Source: Tipula vernalis
Lineage: Eukaryota > Arthropoda > Insecta > Diptera > Tipulidae
DNA length: 64,000 bases
Direction of reading: 5' to 3'
NCBI GenBank assembly: GCA_958295665.1
Contig: OY282560.1
Span: forward strand, 207,188,420 to 207,252,419
Part shown: piece by piece, positions 34,144-44,420 of the stretch
How positions within the stretch are numbered: the first letter of the stretch is position 1
Layout: each line of letters begins with the position of its first letter
Program-made: the position numbers and the translations under genes
The notes under the pieces: generated by a model
Seen by the model: the letters and a program-made list of their open reading frames with translations, nothing else
The model's database searches: none
What the model was told of the DNA's origin: nothing

Positions 34144-37100
34144 TTTGATTGTGTTTGAAGTACTTATATAAACATGTATTAAAAACCGAATTTCAAAATA
34201 TCGTTTTGTTTTTCTTAAATAAATTGGAGAAAATGACCCATGATTTCGCTCCCACAAGGTGTTAATTACCCCTTAATTTATTTGCTCGAGTAACAAAATG
34301 AAATGGAGTTACGGTTCACTACTCTAATATATTTGAGAATTAAACCACAGCTCAGCTATCAGGATATCCAGTATCCACGTCATCTTGGTGTCTCTGGGCG
34401 GTCATTTTTCCGGCTAAAGCTCAGGAAAATGAGTGGGTTTCCAAACCCTCCGTTGAATGGCGGAAAAAAACGTCCTATTGCATCCGTCCGTCATTACACT
34501 CGTTAGACAGATTATTCGAAAATCGATTTACTTCTGCCATCTAAACGAAGTACATTAAAAGATATTTGCTTCGCGTTAATTTGAAAGAAAATTTGTATTT
34601 TTATTATTTTTTACAAACTGAACACGTAATTCCAATTAATATACATTTTATTAGTATGAATATATAAAAAGAAACTCTCACGAAACCTCGATTCAAAATT
34701 TTCCAGAAAACATCCTCTCCATCCAAATGTATCCAACCATTCATCCTCTTAAGAAACAAAGTTTGTGTGCTGTTTTTGTTTTAATCAATAATTTACTTTT
34801 AAGGATAGAAAGCTACAAAAAAAAGGGCGTCAAATGCTTTTTTATGGTTAAAAGCAGCAAAAACTTAACAGAATGAAAATGGGAAGGAAAAAGCAATGAT
34901 ATGTACGAGTATATAAGGGAAAATAGAATCGAATAAAGCTTCCACCATAATAATAATAATAAAAAGAAAATGCGTAACAATGTCATGAGGAAAAATTTCG
35001 GTTTTATCTCTTTAGTTTGTTGTACGATTGAAAAGTTTTGCATATTCTTCTTATTTAAATTAAACACTTCAAAAACTTTTTTCAACTTATACGAGTATAA
35101 CAATCTTTGCAACAACATACATACTTATAAGTTTGTTTATTAAACAAAAATTAGAAATTAACGTACTTTATTTAAATTTAACAAATAATTTATTTAATAA
35201 AAAAAAAAATTAAAAAATAAATAATTATTAAAATGTTTAATACTTATTGAAACCTATACGGTACAAATACACACGCAAATACACCCACTATAACTTAATT
35301 AACCAAATTATTTTTACCTCAATTGTACACATATTATCTCTGTTATCAAGATGGCGTTATTGTTTAATATGTTGTTAATAAAATGGTGGATAAATGGCAC
35401 ACTTTATTATACTTACAATGTACAACTTTGTATATATGTATATATGAGAATTAGAATACATAATACATGATGATAACATTTATTACTTTTTAAATTAAAT
35501 TTTGAACAATGGATTTTTCATCGCGGAAAATATACTCGTTTTAATATGAAAAACATAATAACAAAAAAAAATTATTCTGTGAAAAATGATGACATTTTTA
35601 TGAGATAAAAGACTCGGTGGTTTGTAACCAAATCCATTTGGCAAGACTAAATACCCAAATACATATGTAAGTAGTATGTAATTCAAGTGCGAGTAACAGT
35701 TTTACAATTGTAGGAAATCTTCCGTAGAATAATGGAGCCTAACGAAAATATACTCGTGACATTCAACATGTTAAAAGCTTACTATATACACCAGTAATAT
35801 ACATTGTACGATGAAGTATATTACATTGAGGTTAGAATTAAAATAAAATATGAACTCGTGATTAAAATCTAACTAATAATCCTACATTACATTAGTCGTC
35901 ACGAATGTTATACCTTGAATTTCCATAAACACAACACAATCCAACAGCTTGTATTTTATCAATTTGGTGGATTTTAATTTTTAAATCCCAACTATTTTTT
36001 GTTTTTTGTGTAGAAAGATTTTTATCATTGCAAGCTTTCCCTGCAAACATATATGTAATGTACGAGTACAACATTTATATATGTATATATATGTACATAT
36101 ACACGTTAAATGATGTATAAGCGATTCGAGCAGTCGAGTTGGGGTGAGAAAATTGAATTTAAAACGATTTGTGCATTACGTAAGTACTCGTGTATGGTGT
36201 GATATTAGGATGTGATATATAAACTCTCTGCTCGTAGCAGTATTATAAAAAATTTCATTGAACAAAATGGCGTCTACAATAATATAATTTTTCAATAAAT
36301 AAGTATTAAGCAACTTGATAATTTGTGTTTTATTGCCTTATAGAGGCGCCTAACAATATTATGGCGTTGACCTCTTTCATGTAAACAAAATAAAGTTATA
36401 ATAATTACTACTAAATATTATTAATTTTATCCTTATATGGTGATTTTGCTTTTTATACAGTTTTTATTTTATTTTAATTAAATCAACGATAGAGCAATAA
36501 AATCAAATCAATCAATCCGCATATGTATATAAATAAAAAGATATATTTACCAGATCGGCAGACGTGCACATAAATCAAAATGTGATGACTTCATAAAATA
36601 CATACATACTGTTGGGTCTTCTACAGATTAATAATGTTCTGGATAAACGTCGAAAACAGTAAACATTCCTAGAACTTTACGCTGATAACATAACATACAA
36701 CATGTAGTACGACAGTATAAAAGTTTCTAAAGAACAACAACAAAATGTCTACTAAATTAAGTCACTGTTATGTTTCTCAAATAAAAGTCGTTGTGCAGCC
36801 TAGGTAAGCCACTTGGCTTGCACCACTTTTAATATGAACGGCTCAATTATTCAAATAATATTTGCGTTAATTGTGTCATTTATGTAATAACAAAATCAAT
36901 AGAAGGGAATTATTCATATAACTACCTATCTATCTACTTAAAGTTGTATCGATCTATTTAAAGTTGAGCTTACTGAGTCAATCGGGGCGCAGGTATAAAT
37001 CACCCGCTTATGGTGCTAATTGAGAAATTAGTTAGTTTTCCTCATTCTTCTCGTTCTCCAAACTATAAAGAAAATTGATAGGCTTCCTCTTTGCGTCACA

Positions 37101-37368
37101 CCCAGTCAAGGTTTCCTTCATTTAAATCGGATTTAAATCAACATCTATTTTTGGAAAACAACGTTGATTTAAATTAATTTATTTTAAAATGTTTAAAAAT
37201 TATTTCTTAAATAATTTTATATCTAGGAAATGCAATTCTGGCAACAATAAATTCATGTTATTATATTGTGACTTCCAATGTAAGTCTACACTGAATAAAG
37301 TACAACAAAACAAAAAAGCGTATTTCATTGGTAAATTTACAACAACAATTGCATTGAATAAACCCGCT
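34144..37368. other. Non-coding interval
   Basis: AT-rich with scattered TATATGTATATA microsatellite words (35430, 36080). No gene or complete element recognised. The short ORFs here have no family features. Confidence 0.35.
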
Positions 37369-37877
37369 CAAGGGTGACATGTTCTACCATCACTATTCTC
37401 GATGTTAGATCGAACAATGTATCTCTTTTTTCAAGAATAAAATTGCATGCTATTTCGTTTATTTAATTACGTTTTATGTGCTCGCTATTTCTACTCCACT
37501 TTATCGCCAGTTGTTTTTCTTTCTACTTAAAGGTAAAGCGTAATTAGTAGTGTTTTTTTATTCGCTCCGGATAGCTGCTATCGAGAGCCGTCATTTTTAT
37601 ATGCCTAAATTTAAATTTGACGCGCTATTTATTGGTAAACTAAACTTATTTAACATCAAACTATCATTTTTAATTCAATTGTTTAGCGAAAACTTGATAT
37701 AAAAAATATTTGGCTCTACCTATTTATATGGAGCGCTATCCGGAGCCACTTTTCATATGACGGCTCTCGATAGCAGCTATCCGGAGCGAATAAAAAAACA
37801 CTACAATTGAGAAAACGAAATGATGTACAATTTTATTCTTAAAAAAAGAGATACAAGGTAGAACATGTCATCGCAGG
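37369..37877. mobile_element. MITE family A, copy 3, interrupted by a 259-bp MITE
   Basis: Ends CAAGGGTGACATGTTCTACC and, reverse-complemented, CCTGCGATGACATGTTCTAC. Inside these, TCTCTTTTTTCAAGAATAAA and ATTTCGTTTATTTAATTACG match copies 1 and 2. The interior is broken by the element at 37546-37804. Confidence 0.8.
37546..37804. mobile_element. MITE family B, copy 1 (259 bp, AATT flanks)
   Basis: Inverted ends of about 50 bp: GTGTTTTTTTATTCGCTCCG, then GATAGCTGCTATCGAGAGCC. AATT flanks it on both sides (37542-37545, 37805-37808). It has the same length as copy 2 at 48347-48605. A second inverted motif (GGAGCGCTATCCGGAGCC) lies near the right end. Confidence 0.88.
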
Positions 37878-39840
37878 AACTAATTAAATCAAAGAAAACA
37901 TATTTGATGTCGAATTATTTGTAAAAAATACCGATCAACAGATGTTTTTCATATGAAATTTATGGGTTGGTGACAAAATTCCGAATTACAAAATCCCGAA
38001 AAAACAAAAAATTTCGAAAAATCAAGTTTTTTAAATATAACAAATGTTTGAACCGCTTTGCTGATTTTTAAATAATCTAACATTCATAGAAATTGGAGGG
38101 GATTTTTTAATAATTGTTCGCAATTATTCTTTGCGCAAGGATGACAGGAAAACGTCAGAAAATAATGCTTTCCAGATGACACGAAATTATGTATATTCCT
38201 TTTGTTTTCATACTGTAGTTAACAAAAATTTAATGGGGAATTTTTTTTTAATCGTTCGGGATTATGATGATATCCCAAAATTTATTTCGAATGATTCGCT
38301 ATTTTTCAAAATGAATTAAATCTAACTTGGTTGTTTCCTTGGAAAAGACTAACTTACTTTGTTGTATTATTAGCTTTGGACTGACTATATGGGCGCTTTC
38401 ATTTGATTGCTAGTATTTATGATTTGTTTATGGCTAATTGCGTTTTATCTACAGAGCCTGCATATTCTTGTTGTTTTGCTTTAATTGTTTCTTTGCCTAT
38501 CTCATTGTAAGTTGCTCAATTTAAAAAAATGAGCCGTTTGTAACGAACTCTACTTTCTACTTTCTTTATGTTTCTTTCGCATCGATCTGATGATTTACAG
38601 CAGAATCGTAGACATTTCTATTAAACGAAATTGCGAAGAATTATTTCAAATATATTTTCCAAAAGCAATTACACTATTAGATAAAGTATGTAACTGGATT
38701 TTAGCGTGGAAAAGTAATTTTTTCAAAAGCATTGTGTTATGGTAATGACTTGAGTTCATTTCACTATATTTTTGTTAACGGCATAAATGGAACTCGAATC
38801 GAAATCTGTGACATGTAAATAATAGATTCAGAATCTTTAAAACTTATTTTCATGAAATACGTAAGAATAGTGAAACCATTTAGTGGGGGCTATAATTACC
38901 AAACTGGTAGTAAATTTTGCTGCATTGTATCCTATGGAATTTCCTAACGATATGCAATGTTTTATATAAAAAATGTCACAATCAACAAATATTTTCTCTT
39001 GGGTGGAAAATTTTTGGGCGATTTTTGTGTTGATATTATTCGGTACTTTCCCGATTATTTTCGAGTTTCTTGAGCATTAATCAAAAATTTATAGAGACGT
39101 TGAGCGTAGTTGTTACAGATTTATAAGCAGGCTTATAAATGATAATTGAGCAGTTATCGAGATCCGCGTAGCTTACTTTGAGTTACTTAGTGGCCAGAGA
39201 TTTATCGGGTTACTCCAGATTAGAACTTTTATTCGAAATGTTTCTACTTTAGCATTGTGTTACCGAGACCAGCAGACCCCGTTATATTTAATACGAGATT
39301 TTCCAGGCTTTCAAAATACCTACTCCCGCAACTTTGGAATTTTAGAGAATTTCGAGATTATCCGAGATTATCGAGATCGAGATTATTTTTGTGATTTTCA
39401 AAGACTTATCGACAATATTTCAATTTAAAGCCAAAGTCATAGATTTTTCGACAACATTCTGGGGTTTTAGGCTATGGCTATTTTTCATTTCTACAGCTAA
39501 AATTTGTTTTTCGAATAATAACGGGCAATCGTAGAGTTGAGTTCGCAAATCTGGGGCATTACTAAGAATTTGGACAAATATTTTCGATTCGTTTTTGTTT
39601 TGTTGTAGTTATGTTTATGTATAATAATAAAAAAGACGATTAGGTTTCTTATTGTATGTTCATAAAGAACACGTGTCCTACGATGCAGAAATCGACCGAT
39701 ATATCTTTGCGCCTGACAACTGCAGACTCGCATTCCTTAACACGTTATTAAAAAAAAGACAGAGGAGGAAAAATAAATCAAAAACACTCACCTTCAATTC
39801 AAAATATTTATCTAGGGAAAATGTAACACTGACAGTTAAT
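37878..39840. other. Non-coding interval
   Basis: Nothing recognised. Short frames at 38131 and 39652 have no family features. GAGATTATCGAGATC-like words cluster near 39350. Confidence 0.35.
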
Positions 39841-39844
39841 TTAA

Positions 39845-40060
39845 CCCTTATGTCTATTCATCTTTTTTCTTATGTTAATCAATTAAGGGTTATCCAGTAA
39901 CCTTATCAGATTTATTCGAATATCACTTAGAAATGTAACTGTTACAATTAAATGATTTTTGAATTCCTAGGCCCTAGAGCCAAAATTCCATTGATAAAAT
40001 AGAAATTTTATCGATTAAAGTCGAAAAGGTTACTCGGGTAACCCAAAATAGACATAAGGG
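39845..40060. mobile_element. 216-bp piggyBac-type MITE
   Basis: Ends CCCTTATGTCTATT and AATAGACATAAGGG are perfect 14-bp inverted repeats. The left flank is TTAA and the right is ATAA, a one-base-decayed TTAA target. A second inverted pair (GGGTTATCCAGTAACCTTAT at 39888; AAGGTTACTCGGGTAACCC at 40026) lies inside. No coding capacity. Confidence 0.8.
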
Positions 40061-40202
40061 ATAATAGGTTTGCAAGTATAATCTCGGCTCGTAAGTTGGT
40101 TGCATTAAAAATATACCCGAACGCATCCAAATCGCCCGCCATTTTGAATATATGTAGCTTAGCCATTGCTGTTTTTATAACATATCGTCATCTCAGTATT
40201 TA

Positions 40203-40470
40203 ACACTTTCGCTGCCACAGATGCTCCGGTGCATCAAGAATTTTTTCCATATAGTACGCCGCTGTGTCACCTACACATCATGCAAATTTTGCATTATACC
40301 AAGCCACATGTGCACCCGCACATCATGCACTTTTTCCTTATAGCAAGCCACATGTGCACCTGCACATCATGCTCTTTTTATCTCTACCAAGCCTCTGATG
40401 CACCGGAATGTCATGCATTTTTATCTCCCTACAGGCCGTTTGTGCACCGGAATATCAATTTTATTCTCAA
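40203..40470. repeat. Left subterminal array of six 44-bp repeats
   Basis: Units start GCC(A/G)C at about 40213, 40255, 40300, 40344, 40388 and 40432, and contain (T/C)GCAC(C/A) ... CATCATGCA then a T-rich spacer. The best-conserved word is GTGCACC(C/T)GCACATCATGC. The outermost unit includes the terminal repeat. Confidence 0.85.
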
Positions 40471-40632
40471 TCAAAACGATTTAAAACCACAACTAAATGC
40501 AAAAATTTGAATAAATAATGGGAAAATAATTTCATTGGTTCTTTATTTCAAACAAATTCAAACAACAATAATAAAAGGAATAAAACAATAAAAGGAACAA
40601 AACGAACAAAACTTTTAAAATGTTGGAGTCGT

Positions 40633-42527
40633 TTATTTTCTTAAATGGGACTTATGTGACATATTAAAATGTTTTAGGCATAAATTCTTTCCGCACTTTC
40701 CGCAAAATGTACTGACATATTTAGTTTTTTTACTAGCTTGCTTAGGACCAAGCCGACTTGAAATTTCTTTATAACACAATTTACAACGACTTCTTACTTT
40801 TCGGTTTGACTTCGACTTTTTGGAAGCCTCTTCAAGATAATGCTCTTCTTGTTCCCAATCCGTATCCGAATCTTCTTCAAATTCAATCATGGCCATAATC
40901 AAACTCTCTCTAAAGTCAGCGATTTCCATTATTTTGTGACAACTATTATAAAGTATTAAAGCGTTAACTACTGCTGTATTTAACAGCAAATCGAACGCTA
41001 CTTTATGATACCAACGTACGGTTTTTCGAAGGCAAGAAAAATAGCTGGATAATTGATCCGACACGTCCACACCTTGCTTAACCTTATTGTATGAAAGAAT
41101 AATGTTAGGTTTTCTAATATCTTGCTTATTTCTATCTTTTCTTGCAACTTCCATTGTTTCGGATTCTTTAGTTGATAAGAAATATACTTCGCGTTTGTCC
41201 CGCCATGCTCCTACTACAATTCCATTCTTTTCGAAGCAAATCGATTGACCTTTTTTTAATTTTGGGAAAACCGGGATGCCTTTTCGCCTTTTAAACAAAT
41301 ATGTATTTGCAAGTTCAAGCGATGTGTAGAAATTATCGGTTGTCAAACATCGTCCAGCATTAAAATAATCTTTTATTAAGTAAACACAAACAGATGTTGC
41401 TACAGAGAATTCAGAACATACAGTTCCTTTTCCTGTATACATTTTTGAATTGTAAGTATAGCCTTGTGGGTCTGTTATTTTGAAGACTTTGACACCATAT
41501 TTGTGAGATTTTCCTGGAAGATATTGGCGGAATGATAATCTTCCTCGAAATGGAATCATAGATTCATCAATAACCAAATCTTTACCTAAAAAGTGTAATA
41601 AAAAAGTGTAAAATATTATTGTATTGCGAACCAAAATTTTTAATATTTACCTGGTGTTTTAACTTTTTTGAAATTTTCATTAAGTATGTTAAGAATTTTA
41701 TCAATTTTGTAAAGTTTTGAATTGAGAATATGTTTGTTTTGTTCATTTTCAAAATGAATAAAACGAAGTAAAATCTGGAATCGATTTCGGGGCATGACAT
41801 TTTTGCAAAATTTGTTTTTAAATATGATCTTTCTAGACCAATAGTCTTCAATTTTGGGATATGGTACAACTCCCATATAGATAATTAATCCAAAAAATTG
41901 TAATATTTCATCACGGTTTGTAGCCGTCCATTTTTTTACACGATACGAATTTGCTTTTGATCCATCGGCATTTCGATTTGTTTCTTCAACTATGATATCT
42001 AAAATATCATCAGTAAGAAACTTACGAAAATAACTGAAAGGACAATTGTCTTCAGGCGTTTCATGAAGTGTTGGTGTCAGTGAGGTATTGAAAACATGAA
42101 GAGTCCCGCCATTGGCGTTTTTCCAGACATTTTTATTTATTTCAGATGGTTCCGTATTAAAGTCACCCAAATTATTAGAACCATCCAAATCTGACATTTC
42201 TGTATCTGAATAATAGCTTTCATCAGATACAGAATGACTAGGTTCATAATTGTCTTCACTGTCTGAACCAGAAAAATCAACATCAGATTCAAACAAATCT
42301 GGACTGGCTAACATTTCAATTTTTCGGAGCCCAAACTCTTTCAAAAGATCATCACTTCCGGTGTTTTGCATTTCATCGTCATCAAATGACAAAAATTGAG
42401 AAACCGTTATTGAATCTCTTACTTCTATTATTTCGGACACATTTGGAATTATTTCAACATCTTCGCTATAAGGTGAATGTGGATTAGTCTTTATTTGAGC
42501 AGCACCCAAATTAACATTATTGTTCAT
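40633..42527 (-). CDS. piggyBac transposase, two exons
   Basis: Cut-and-paste transposase acting on TTAA sites. Exon 1 is 42527-41651; exon 2 is 41585-40633. The 65-bp intron 41650-41586 begins GTAAAT and ends TTTTTAG. Spliced length is 609 residues. The join gives KTPGKDLVIDESMIPFRGR, exactly the conserved first catalytic Asp block. Reading through the intron would shift the frame and give a stop. Further catalytic Asp are in TTDNFYTSLEL and GVDVSDQLSS. The N-terminal 150 residues are acidic, rich in Asp, Ser and Glu. The C-terminal finger is RCKLCYKE ... CGKCGKNLCLKHF. It differs strongly from the piggyBac at 27813-31031. I see no defect. Confidence 0.92.
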
Positions 42528-42892
42528 TTTGTCTCTTCGAAATACACACTAATTAAACACAAATTTTTACAGAAATAAAGCACATGTTACTCACTTAACT
42601 ATTTTCTCTCGACTGAAACAAATTTGTTTGCAGCTGCACTCAAATATAGGTGAAAAATTATATTTGGTGAATCCCCAAATTGCATAAAAAATAAACGACT
42701 TACCCTATCATTATGATTTACCGGTAACTCAATGGCCTACGACAAATTAACTTATTATCTACAGGCCAATGAGTTACGGGTGCAAAGGTTTAATAACAAA
42801 TTAACTATTACATATTTTTTAATGAGAATTTGATCTAATATAATAATTTCAAGAATACTACAACATAAAACAAGAAAAAAAAAAGTATAAGA

Positions 42893-43109
42893 AAAATGCA
42901 TGATGACCCGGTGCACCACGGCGTGTAGGGAGAGAAAAACTGCATGATGTGCTGGTGCTACAGTGGCTTGGTATAAGGGAAAAATGCATGATGTGCTCGT
43001 GCTACAGTGGCTTGGTAAAAGAAAAAAATGCATGATGTGCGGGTGCACATGTGGCTTGGTACAAGTACAAAATGCATGATGTACGGGTGCACATGCGGCA
43101 GCGAACGTG
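42893..43109. repeat. Right subterminal array of five 44-bp repeats
   Basis: Inverted relative to the left array: ATGCATGATGTGC ... GTGGCTTGGTA repeated about every 44 bp up to the terminal repeat. It also creates a spurious minus-strand ORF (42755-43048). Confidence 0.85.
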
Positions 43110-43387
43110 TTAAGTGATACATACGCATTTTTGTAATTTTGGAGTTAGAACTGCCATTTTACGAAAAAATGTAGACTGGATCGTCAAATCAGTTTCCAAC
43201 GTAGTTATTATACCACTATGTCAGTCCAGAGTTTAAGTAACACAAATGAATTTTAGTCAATTTACAGTTAGGTCACATTACATAATGGCAGACCTAACTT
43301 CAAAATGATCGGAATACGTTTGTAACACTTAAATACTGAGGTGACGATATACAAGTTTCAGTCATTTACAAGCTGTTATTCTGAACA

Positions 43388-43830
43388 CTGAAAGAAAAAA
43401 AATGCTGCTCAAGCTATGGAATTGATTAATTCGACTTTTGGTGAACATTTTGTGAGTCATTCAACAGTATAAAAGTGGTTTGCAAGATATCGTGGTGACA
43501 ATTTTATTCTTGAGGACGGACGCTCCACGTCCAGAAGTAGTCAAAAAAACTTGAAGACGAATAACTTAAAGTTTTACTACAAACTCATAAACTGACTGAA
43601 GAAAACAAAAACATGAACAAAATTATTACGGGTGATGAAAAGTGGATTTTGTACGATAATCCTAAAAGATTGATGTCATCATATTTGGAAGACCAGCAGT
43701 TTACGAAAGTTGAAGATGTGCGAAAATGGCTCGATGGCTATTTTGCTTCGAAACCACCAAGTTTCTATCGTGAAGGCACTCATCATCTATCCAATAAATG
43801 GCAAAAGACTTGGCTCCGTCCGATTATCAC
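43388..43830 (+). pseudogene. mariner transposase relic
   Basis: N-terminal part KNAAQAMELINSTFGEHF, a stop, then KWFARYRGDNF and LEDGRSTSRS. After a frameshift comes MNKIITGDEKWILYDNPKR with the first catalytic Asp. A large internal deletion removes the second and third acidic sites. The C-terminal part LEDQQFTKVEDVRKWLDGYF and FYREGTHHLSNKWQKT follows. These are mariner-family (DD34D) landmarks. No terminal repeats found. Confidence 0.88.
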
Positions 43831-43974
43831 TTATTTGCATCGATGTGGCATGGGATTGCTGCCCAAGAACAGTTTTTTTGGCGTGCCATCTTTGAATAAA
43901 ATACTCCTAGCCATTATTATACGATGAACGTGTACTTTTTACTAAAAAATTCTATCTGGAAATGTTCTGGAATA

Positions 43975-44420
43975 AGTTTTTTTTATAACCGTTTATGACG
44001 AAATTTGCCATGTACGATGGGAAGGGTATGCTAAAATGATTTTTTATAAAATTCTGAATTTGGCCAATTAAGATGGAACTTGTATGTGAGAGTTTAATGA
44101 TATGTATTAAACATTTGCGAATAAGGCCAATTAGAATGAAACTAGCGCATTTCTAAACCGATTATGATGAAATTTTGTATGCACTTTTGGAAATGGGATT
44201 GATATCTTTTTAGAAATGATAGATTCAATTACGATGGAACGTAAATAACATTAGATGGAACTTCCCTTTTTTAAAACGATATTCGTGAAATTCAACAAGT
44301 GTGGTGGCAGTTGGACTCTAAAATGGTTTCTAAATGAATTTCTGGAATTTGGCCAATTAGGATGAAACTTGGCTATTTATTAATCGATTTTTGGCGAAAT
44401 CTAGATGAAGTTAATTAAAA
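43975..44420 (+). repeat. Diverged minisatellite (GGCCAATTA unit)
   Basis: AATTTGGCCAATTA(A/G)GATG(G/A)AACT recurs (about 44048, 44125 and 44345), with ACCGATTATGATGAAAT-like words between. It is the reverse complement of the repeat at 230-400. Confidence 0.55.

Larger units (their letters stand above)
40203..43109 (-). mobile_element. Apparently intact piggyBac transposon
   Basis: 2907 bp, flanked by TTAA (40199-40202, 43110-43113). The 16-bp ends CACTTTCGCTGCCACA and CACGTTCGCTGCCGCA (reverse complement) have two mismatches. Subterminal arrays of a 44-bp unit lie inside each end in inverse orientation. One transposase gene with a single intron, without stops or shifts, lies on the minus strand. 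It may be autonomous. Confidence 0.93.
40185..43347. mobile_element. TA-flanked MITE interrupted by a piggyBac transposon
   Basis: Ends TCGTCATCTCAGTATTTAAG and, reverse-complemented, TCGTCACCTCAGTATTTAAG, flanked by TA (40183-40184, 43348-43349). Taking out 40203-43113 leaves about 252 bp. The piggyBac used the TTAA inside the left inverted repeat. Confidence 0.75.

Noticed and set aside
40203..40470. CRISPR-like array at the piggyBac end
   Set aside because: Repeats are contiguous degenerate tandem units without unique spacers, in a eukaryotic transposon.
40229..40510. 93-codon plus-strand frame with repeated HPHIMH words
   Set aside because: Produced by the 44-bp subterminal repeats of the piggyBac element; its mirror at 42755-43048 has the same origin.
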